Assembly: GCA_900551055.1 (NCBI GenBank)
Contig: URUK01000045.1
Coordinates: 1 to 17,567, forward strand
DNA from: an uncultured Prevotella sp.
Lineage (GTDB): Bacteria > Bacteroidota > Bacteroidia > Bacteroidales > Bacteroidaceae
DNA: 17,567 nt
Direction of reading: 5' to 3'
Shown: positions 13,862-17,567 of the stretch, piece after piece
Layout of the letters: each line of letters opens with the position of its first letter
How positions within the stretch are numbered: position 1 is the stretch's first letter
Notes under the pieces: generated by a model
What the model was told of the DNA's origin: nothing
The model's input: only the letters and a program-made list of their open reading frames with translations
Database searches by the model: none
Translations under genes and position numbers: made by a program

Positions 13862-13890
13862 CCCTCCCTCGGGAGGGTTGGGGAGGGGCT
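13862..13890 (+). repeat. G-rich hairpin repeat with G-quadruplex motif, copy 2
   Basis: CCCTCCC (13862-13868) pairs with GGGAGGG (13871-13877). The run GGGAGGGTTGGGGAGGGG (13871-13888) meets the four-G-run rule for a quadruplex, so hairpin and quadruplex are alternatives. It is a near copy of the minus-strand element at 1477-1503 and lies 6 bp beyond the stop of the secreted-protein gene. Confidence 0.75.
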
Positions 13891-13895
13891 GTTTT

Positions 13896-14315
13896 TTACT
13901 TCTTCTTGAACTCCAGGCTGCCGGGCAGCTTCTGCCACTTGCCGTTTACGGCGAACTTCAGCGTGCTGCCGTCCTTCTTCTTGTACGAGTACGTGCCGTC
14001 TTTTTCAACCTTCAGCATGGCTATGAAGTCCTCGCTGCCATAGTCGTTGGCTACCTCTATCTCGGCGGTACGTTCGTCGATGAGCCTTGACGAGACAATC
14101 ATCCACATGCTGCGGCTCTGTGTGGAGCCGAAATATCCGTCCATTTCGCCGAGCACATCCTGCCCGGGCACAGTGATGTCCTTGTCATACAAGTCCATCT
14201 TGATGTAAATCTTGTACTCCTCGTTGTGTATGGTCGTGTCGAAAGGGCGCGCCTCCTGCGCCGCGACTTGCAGCGCGGCAACGGCCATGAAGAGCGTAAA
14301 AAAGGCTTTTTTCAT
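13896..14315 (-). CDS. Small secreted protein of unknown function
   Basis: A 139-residue protein with a type I signal peptide (residues 1-19 or 20, ending QVAA/Q). The mature part of about 120 residues has alternating hydrophobic and polar stretches (EEYKIYIKMDLYDKDI; IDERTAEIEVANDYG; DGTYSYKKKDG), which suggests a compact beta-sheet domain. It has no cysteines and ends in EFKKK. I do not recognise a family. A TATATTTG box sits just upstream. It is transcribed away from the mraZ cluster and converges on the Nudix gene, so it appears to be a single-gene unit. Confidence 0.8.
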   Translation of the reverse strand: MKKAFFTLFMAVAALQVAAQEARPFDTTIHNEEYKIYIKMDLYDKDITVPGQDVLGEMDGYFGSTQSRSMWMIVSSRLIDERTAEIEVANDYGSEDFIAMLKVEKDGTYSYKKKDGSTLKFAVNGKWQKLPGSLEFKKK

Positions 14316-14335
14316 GATAATCCGTGTTGTTTCTG

Positions 14336-14366
14336 CAAATATAGTCCCTTTGCGCGGATTATCAAG
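14336..14366 (-). promoter_or_regulatory. Candidate promoter of the small secreted protein
   Basis: On the minus strand CTTG (14366-14363) is followed after 19 nt by TATATTTG (14343-14336). The -7 box is exact and the -33 box has one change from TTTG. The transcript would start about 15 nt before the ATG. Confidence 0.5.
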
Positions 14367-14460
14367 AGCCGGGCGTGCAAAGTTTTCTTAATTCGCCGCA
14401 ACAGGCCGTCCGCCAGCACATGGGCGTAATGCCTACTCCTGTCCTTACTCCTTCCCTCCT

Positions 14461-14540
14461 CCTCTCCTTACTACTTACTCCTCCTCTCCTTACTACTTAC
14501 TCCTCCTCTCCTTACTACTTACTCCTCCTCTCCTTACTCC
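14461..14540. repeat. 22-bp polypyrimidine minisatellite
   Basis: Three identical 22-bp units (14461-14482, 14483-14504, 14505-14526) are followed by a partial fourth (14527-14540). Degenerate related words extend from about 14440 to 14550. The plus strand has C, T and a few A but no G. The complement contains TAAGGAG and TAAGTAG, similar to the words in the inverted repeats. Exact identity of units suggests copy number can change. Confidence 0.93.
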
Positions 14541-14574
14541 TTCTCTCCTTAATTAAATAAAATCATCACTTTTG

Positions 14575-14599
14575 TGGGGAAAAGTGGTGCGTTGTGGGG
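14575..14599 (+). promoter_or_regulatory. Three-box MraZ-like operator
   Basis: TGGGG (14575-14579), TGGTG (14585-14589) and TGGGG (14595-14599) are spaced exactly 10 bp apart. This fits the TGGGN-N5 repeats bound by MraZ in Escherichia coli, with one change in the middle box. It lies 10 bp upstream of the mraZ -7 box, where bound protein would block polymerase. Negative autoregulation is inferred. Confidence 0.65.
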
Positions 14600-14608
14600 A
14601 AAAATACT

Positions 14609-14616
14609 TATCTTTG
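14609..14616 (+). promoter_or_regulatory. Candidate -7 box of the mraZ cluster
   Basis: TATCTTTG matches TAnnTTTG exactly, 26 nt before the mraZ ATG. There is no good TTTG at the expected distance; the MraZ-like boxes occupy that position. Confidence 0.5.
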
Positions 14617-14642
14617 CCGAATAAACAGTTTGCTGTGCAAAA

Positions 14643-15137
14643 ATGCGTTTCCTCGGCAACATAGAAGCTAAAATCGACTCAAAAGGGCGTGTGTTCCTTC
14701 CGGCATCGTTCCGTAAAGAGCTGCAAGCCGCAGGCGAAGAGAGCCTTGTGGTGCGCAAGGACGTGTTCCAGCCGTGCCTTGTGCTCTATCCCGAAAGCGT
14801 ATGGAACAGGCAGATGGACACGCTGCGCTCTCGCCTGAACCGCTGGAACCCCATGCACCAGAACGTGTTTCGCCAGTTCGTCGCAGATGCGGAGACCGTC
14901 ACGCTGGACGCCAACGGGCGCTTCATGCTTGGCCGGCAGCACGTCAAGATGGCCGGAGCCGCGCAGACGGTGAGGTTCATCGGCATGGACGACGTAATAG
15001 AAATATGGGGCGCAGAGCAGTCCGCCGCTCCGTTCATGGGGCAGGAAGAGTTCGGCAAAGCCCTCGAAAGCATAATGAAGCACGGCGGAGACGGCGCGCA
15101 GGCGGACAGCTGCGCCGCGCCGTCAGGCAACCAATGA
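14643..15137 (+). CDS. mraZ: Transcriptional regulator MraZ
   Basis: A 164-residue protein with the two SpoVT/AbrB-type swapped-hairpin domains of MraZ. The first carries DSKGRVFLP (12-20), the second DANGRFMLGRQ (89-99). MraZ forms rings that bind short direct repeats upstream of its own operon and regulates the division and cell-wall cluster. Three such repeats lie 44-68 bp before this ATG. Compared with the roughly 152 residues usual in enterobacteria it has a longer, low-complexity tail (HGGDGAQADSCAAPSGNQ). The second-domain motif DANGR-FMLG is looser than the usual DxxGRI-lLP. rsmH follows after 7 bp. Confidence 0.95.
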   Translation: MRFLGNIEAKIDSKGRVFLPASFRKELQAAGEESLVVRKDVFQPCLVLYPESVWNRQMDTLRSRLNRWNPMHQNVFRQFVADAETVTLDANGRFMLGRQHVKMAGAAQTVRFIGMDDVIEIWGAEQSAAPFMGQEEFGKALESIMKHGGDGAQADSCAAPSGNQ

Positions 15138-15144
15138 CACGACA

Positions 15145-16065
15145 ATGGCTACAGTAGCAGAGACATACCACGTACCGGTGCTTCTGAAGGAAAGCGTCGA
15201 CGGGCTTGACATCAAGCCCGGAGGAGTGTACGTGGACGTGACCTTCGGCGGCGGAGGACACAGCCGCGAAATCCTCGCGAGGTTGGGAGACGGGGGCCGC
15301 CTGTTCGGTTTCGACCAGGACGCCGACGCCGAGGCGAACGTTCCCGGCGATGCGCGCTTCACCTTCGTGAGGAGCAACTTCAGGTATCTGGCAAACTGGA
15401 TGAGATACTACGGCGTTGAACAGATAGACGGACTGATAGCCGACCTCGGCGTGTCGAGCCACCACTTCGACGACGCGGAGCGCGGTTTCTCGTTCCGCTT
15501 CGACGCTCCTTTGGACATGCGCATGAACAAACGCGACGGCCGCACGGCGGCCGACGTAGTCAACAAATGCCCCGAAGAGCAGCTGGCAAACATCTTCTAC
15601 ATGTTCGGCGAACTTAAAAACTCGCGCCGCCTGGCATCGGCGATAGTCAAGGCGAGGGCCGCCAAGCCGCTCGCCACTACGCAGGACTTGGCCGAAGCGG
15701 CGTCGGCAGTGTTCAGGAAGGAACGTGAAAAGAAGGAAATGGCAAAGGTGTTCCAGGCTCTCAGGATATGCGTCAACAACGAGCTTGGCGCACTTTCCGG
15801 CATGTTGGCGGCCTGTACGCGGCTGATAAGGCCTGGCGGCAGGCTGTCGGTGATAACATACCACAGTCTTGAAGACCGCATGGTAAAGAACTTCATACGT
15901 ACAGGCAACGGCGAGGGTACGGCCGAACAGGACTTCTTCGGCCGCACGGCAACGCCCTTCAAGGCGGTGAACAACAAGGTGATAACGCCAAGCGACGGCG
16001 AGATTGAGGCCAACCCGAGGAGCCGCAGCGCGAAACTAAGGGTGGCGGAGAGGACGGACAACTGA
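15145..16065 (+). CDS. rsmH: 16S rRNA (cytosine1402-N4)-methyltransferase
   Basis: A 306-residue SAM-dependent enzyme that methylates N4 of C1402 in the 16S rRNA decoding centre. HVPVLLKE (9-16) is the family's N-terminal signature. DVTFGGGGHS (31-40) is the SAM-binding glycine loop, FDQD (56-59) binds the ribose, and LIADLGVSSHHFDDAERGFS (about 96-115) is the catalytic-site motif. RPGGRLSVITYHSLEDR lies near residues 229-245. Length is typical. It is the second gene of the mraZ operon, with 7 bp before it and 3 bp between its stop and the ftsL-like ATG. Confidence 0.97.
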   Translation: MATVAETYHVPVLLKESVDGLDIKPGGVYVDVTFGGGGHSREILARLGDGGRLFGFDQDADAEANVPGDARFTFVRSNFRYLANWMRYYGVEQIDGLIADLGVSSHHFDDAERGFSFRFDAPLDMRMNKRDGRTAADVVNKCPEEQLANIFYMFGELKNSRRLASAIVKARAAKPLATTQDLAEAASAVFRKEREKKEMAKVFQALRICVNNELGALSGMLAACTRLIRPGGRLSVITYHSLEDRMVKNFIRTGNGEGTAEQDFFGRTATPFKAVNNKVITPSDGEIEANPRSRSAKLRVAERTDN

Positions 16066-16068
16066 CAA

Positions 16069-16527
16069 ATGGACGGCAACGACGACATAAAGCAGGGACG
16101 GAAGCAGGCGGCTGAAGCCGCTGACGGAGGGGAGAAAAAGCCCGTACAGCTGACCGATGCGATAAGGGAGCAGGCGCGTGAGGAGGACGCTCCGCCTGCC
16201 GCCAGCTATACCCTGCGCAAAATTCTGGGCGGCGACTTCCTCACGGCGGACGTCATGAGGAAGCAAATCGGCGTCATAATACTCGTCGCTTTCATGACGA
16301 TGATATATGTTTCGAACAGGTACAGCTGCCAGCAAGACCTCATAGAGATTAACGATTTGCGGCAAGAACTGAAGGACGCGAAGTACAAGGCTCTGGCAAG
16401 TTCGAGCGAACTGACCGAGATTTGCCGCGAAAGCAACGTGCTGGATATGTTGAGGAACAACGAGGACAGCGTGCTTCACATATCCAACCAGCCGCCTTAC
16501 ATCATAACAGTGCCGGAAAATGAGTAG
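16069..16527 (+). CDS. FtsL-like cell division protein
   Basis: A 152-residue single-pass membrane protein in the position of ftsL in the dcw cluster. A charged cytosolic N-terminus of about 65 residues is followed by a transmembrane segment (about 66-82, IGVIILVAFMTMIYV), then a periplasmic helix likely to form a coiled coil (about 88-115, QQDLIEINDLRQELKDAKYK). In other bacteria FtsL joins FtsB and FtsQ and activates the FtsW-FtsI synthase at the septum. Bacteroidetes versions are diverged and have long N-termini, as here. The last codons overlap the next gene by 8 bp, so translational coupling with the penicillin-binding protein is likely. Confidence 0.85.
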   Translation: MDGNDDIKQGRKQAAEAADGGEKKPVQLTDAIREQAREEDAPPAASYTLRKILGGDFLTADVMRKQIGVIILVAFMTMIYVSNRYSCQQDLIEINDLRQELKDAKYKALASSSELTEICRESNVLDMLRNNEDSVLHISNQPPYIITVPENE

Positions 16528-17567
16528 CTTGTTTGACAGGAAGAAAATAATAAAGAGATACAAGGTGGTGGCCTACGCGATGCTGGCCGTCGGCCTGTTC
16601 ATCATCTTCAGGGTGGTGTACATATCCACCGTGAAGCGCGAATACTGGATGGAGGTGGCTTCGAGGCTTACCCGTGACAGCGTTGACGTCAAGCCCGTGC
16701 GCGGCAATATATTGAGCTGTGACGGGCGGCTGATGGCCGGTTCGCTGCCGGAATTCCGCCTTTTCATGGACTTCAAGGCCGGAGGCGACGACAACAGGGA
16801 ACGAGACTCGCTTTGGGAAGTCAGCGTTGACAGCATCTGCGAAGGCCTGCATGAAATCTTCCCGGCAAAGACCGCCGCTGACTTCAAGAAACATCTCGAG
16901 GAAGGACGTGCCAAGGGAAGCCGCCACTGGCCTGTATGGCGCAAGAGGGTGAGCTACAACACCTTTTCCGAAGTGAAGAAGTTGCCGGTGTTCCGCTTGT
17001 CGGCCAACAAGGGAGGGTTCCATTATGAGAAGTTCAACGCACGCCAACGGCCGTTCGGCTCGCTGGCAAAGCGCACAATCGGAGACCTTTTCGGGGCGAA
17101 GGATACGGCCCAGTTCGGACTTGAGCTGGCCTATGACTCAATCCTGAGGGGCAAGATGGGCAAGATAAGCCGCCAGAAGGTGCGCAGCGAATTCCTTGAC
17201 ATTACCATACAAGACCCTGTCAACGGGGCCGACATCGTAACCACGATAGACGTCAACATACAGGACTTGGCCGAGCGTTCGCTTGTTGACGAGCTTAAGC
17301 TTATCAACGGGAACGTGGGCGTTGCGGTAGTGATGGAGGTGAAAACGGGTGACATCAAGGCCATAGTGAACATGACGAAATGCGCCGACGGGGAGTATTA
17401 TGAAATAAAGAACAGCGCCGTTTCCGACCTGCTTGAACCAGGTTCGGTGTTCAAGACGGCATCACTCATGGTGGCGTTGGACGACGGTGTGGTTGACACA
17501 ACATACACAGTTGACACCGGAAGCGGCATCTGGGACATGTACGGAGCCAAGATGCGCGACCACAACT
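16520..17567 (+). CDS. ftsI: Penicillin-binding protein, FtsI-like transpeptidase (cut by window end)
   Basis: The first 349 codons are present; the gene continues past the window. The ATG overlaps the ftsL-like stop. After a short cytosolic start (FDRKKIIKRY) there is a signal-anchor helix at about 15-36. VKPVRGNILSCDG (58-70) is the conserved RGxI-DxxG motif that opens the pedestal domain. The transpeptidase domain begins around residue 235 (ADIVTTIDVNIQ), and the active-site serine is S309 in EPGSVFK, with K312. The KTG and SxN motifs lie outside. Position after mraZ, rsmH and ftsL supports the septal FtsI/PBP3 role, cross-linking peptidoglycan; a few Bacteroidetes also have Spo-type paralogues elsewhere. 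Confidence 0.93.
   Translation, partial: MSSLFDRKKIIKRYKVVAYAMLAVGLFIIFRVVYISTVKREYWMEVASRLTRDSVDVKPVRGNILSCDGRLMAGSLPEFRLFMDFKAGGDDNRERDSLWEVSVDSICEGLHEIFPAKTAADFKKHLEEGRAKGSRHWPVWRKRVSYNTFSEVKKLPVFRLSANKGGFHYEKFNARQRPFGSLAKRTIGDLFGAKDTAQFGLELAYDSILRGKMGKISRQKVRSEFLDITIQDPVNGADIVTTIDVNIQDLAERSLVDELKLINGNVGVAVVMEVKTGDIKAIVNMTKCADGEYYEIKNSAVSDLLEPGSVFKTASLMVALDDGVVDTTYTVDTGSGIWDMYGAKMRDHN

Larger units (their letters stand above)
13453..13895. other. 443-bp intergenic region packed with structured repeats
   Basis: Between the convergent Nudix and secreted-protein genes. In order it holds a leader TTGATTATCAGTGGGTTTGC (13497-13516), repeat array R4 (13512-13577), a linker GATTTGCCGTGTTTTAAATT (13583-13602), inverted repeat D (13594-13706), a wobble-paired hairpin (13752-13826), a 9-bp hairpin (13825-13850) and the G-rich repeat (13862-13890). 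Short plus-strand frames here run through the repeats and I reject them. Confidence 0.8.
14316..14642. other. 327-bp divergent intergenic region: promoters, minisatellite, MraZ boxes
   Basis: It holds the minus-strand promoter (14336-14366), a pyrimidine-rich 22-bp tandem repeat (14461-14540), three MraZ-like boxes (14575-14599) and the mraZ -7 box (14609-14616). I see no gene; a plus-strand frame at 14375-14560 is a product of the repeat. Confidence 0.75.

Noticed and set aside
14375..14560. 61-codon plus-strand frame upstream of mraZ
   Set aside because: Its sequence is a Leu/Ser/Tyr repeat made by the 22-bp minisatellite.
1..17567. tRNA, rRNA, insertion sequence or prophage genes
   Set aside because: I looked for cloverleaf ends, transposase motifs and integrase motifs and found none; the gene set is ordinary chromosomal.

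Overview
The window looks like a chromosomal segment from a GC-rich member of the Bacteroidales, most likely Prevotellaceae. This is inferred from protein families and signals: candidate promoters of the TTTG / TAnnTTTG type instead of sigma70 boxes, no clear Shine-Dalgarno sequences, a Bacteroidetes-type ECF sigma factor with an adjoining membrane protein, an acidic surface-export signal after a lipoprotein cysteine, a topoisomerase I ending in GR(F/Y)GP repeats instead of zinc fingers, and the dcw order mraZ-rsmH-ftsL-pbp. No database search was possible.

Layout. 1-250: intergenic edge with short direct repeats and a GC-rich hairpin. 251-1220 (minus): ECF sigma factor and an overlapping putative anti-sigma membrane protein. 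1565-7502 (minus): topA, aroK, speA and argB. topA and aroK are 3 bp apart; speA and argB are separated by a 45-bp-arm hairpin. SpeA consumes arginine and ArgB acts in its synthesis. 7822-11160 (minus): three exported proteins, namely a surface lipoprotein with a duplicated domain, a double-domain retropepsin-like protein and an alpha/beta-hydrolase esterase. 11314-12750 (plus): a sialate O-acetylesterase-like protein, divergent from the esterase across a symmetric overlapping promoter pair. 12922-13452 (plus): a Nudix hydrolase with a zinc ribbon. 13896-14315 (minus): a small secreted protein of unknown function. 14643-17567 (plus): the start of the division and cell-wall cluster, mraZ, rsmH, an FtsL-like protein and a penicillin-binding protein cut by the window end.

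The genes are mostly housekeeping. The unusual material is between them. Two intergenic repeat families recur. One is arrays of three or four 22-bp near-palindromic units (AAAAGG-N3-CCTTTT core) at four loci, all on the same strand. The other is long inverted repeats whose arms are built from degenerate 7-8 bp words; three of these share a small apical stem-loop with compensatory base changes. At two loci the families are joined by the same linker, as one composite element. Other points of interest are a G-quadruplex-capable repeat present twice, a three-box MraZ-like operator at the predicted mraZ promoter, and a polypyrimidine 22-bp minisatellite just upstream of it.
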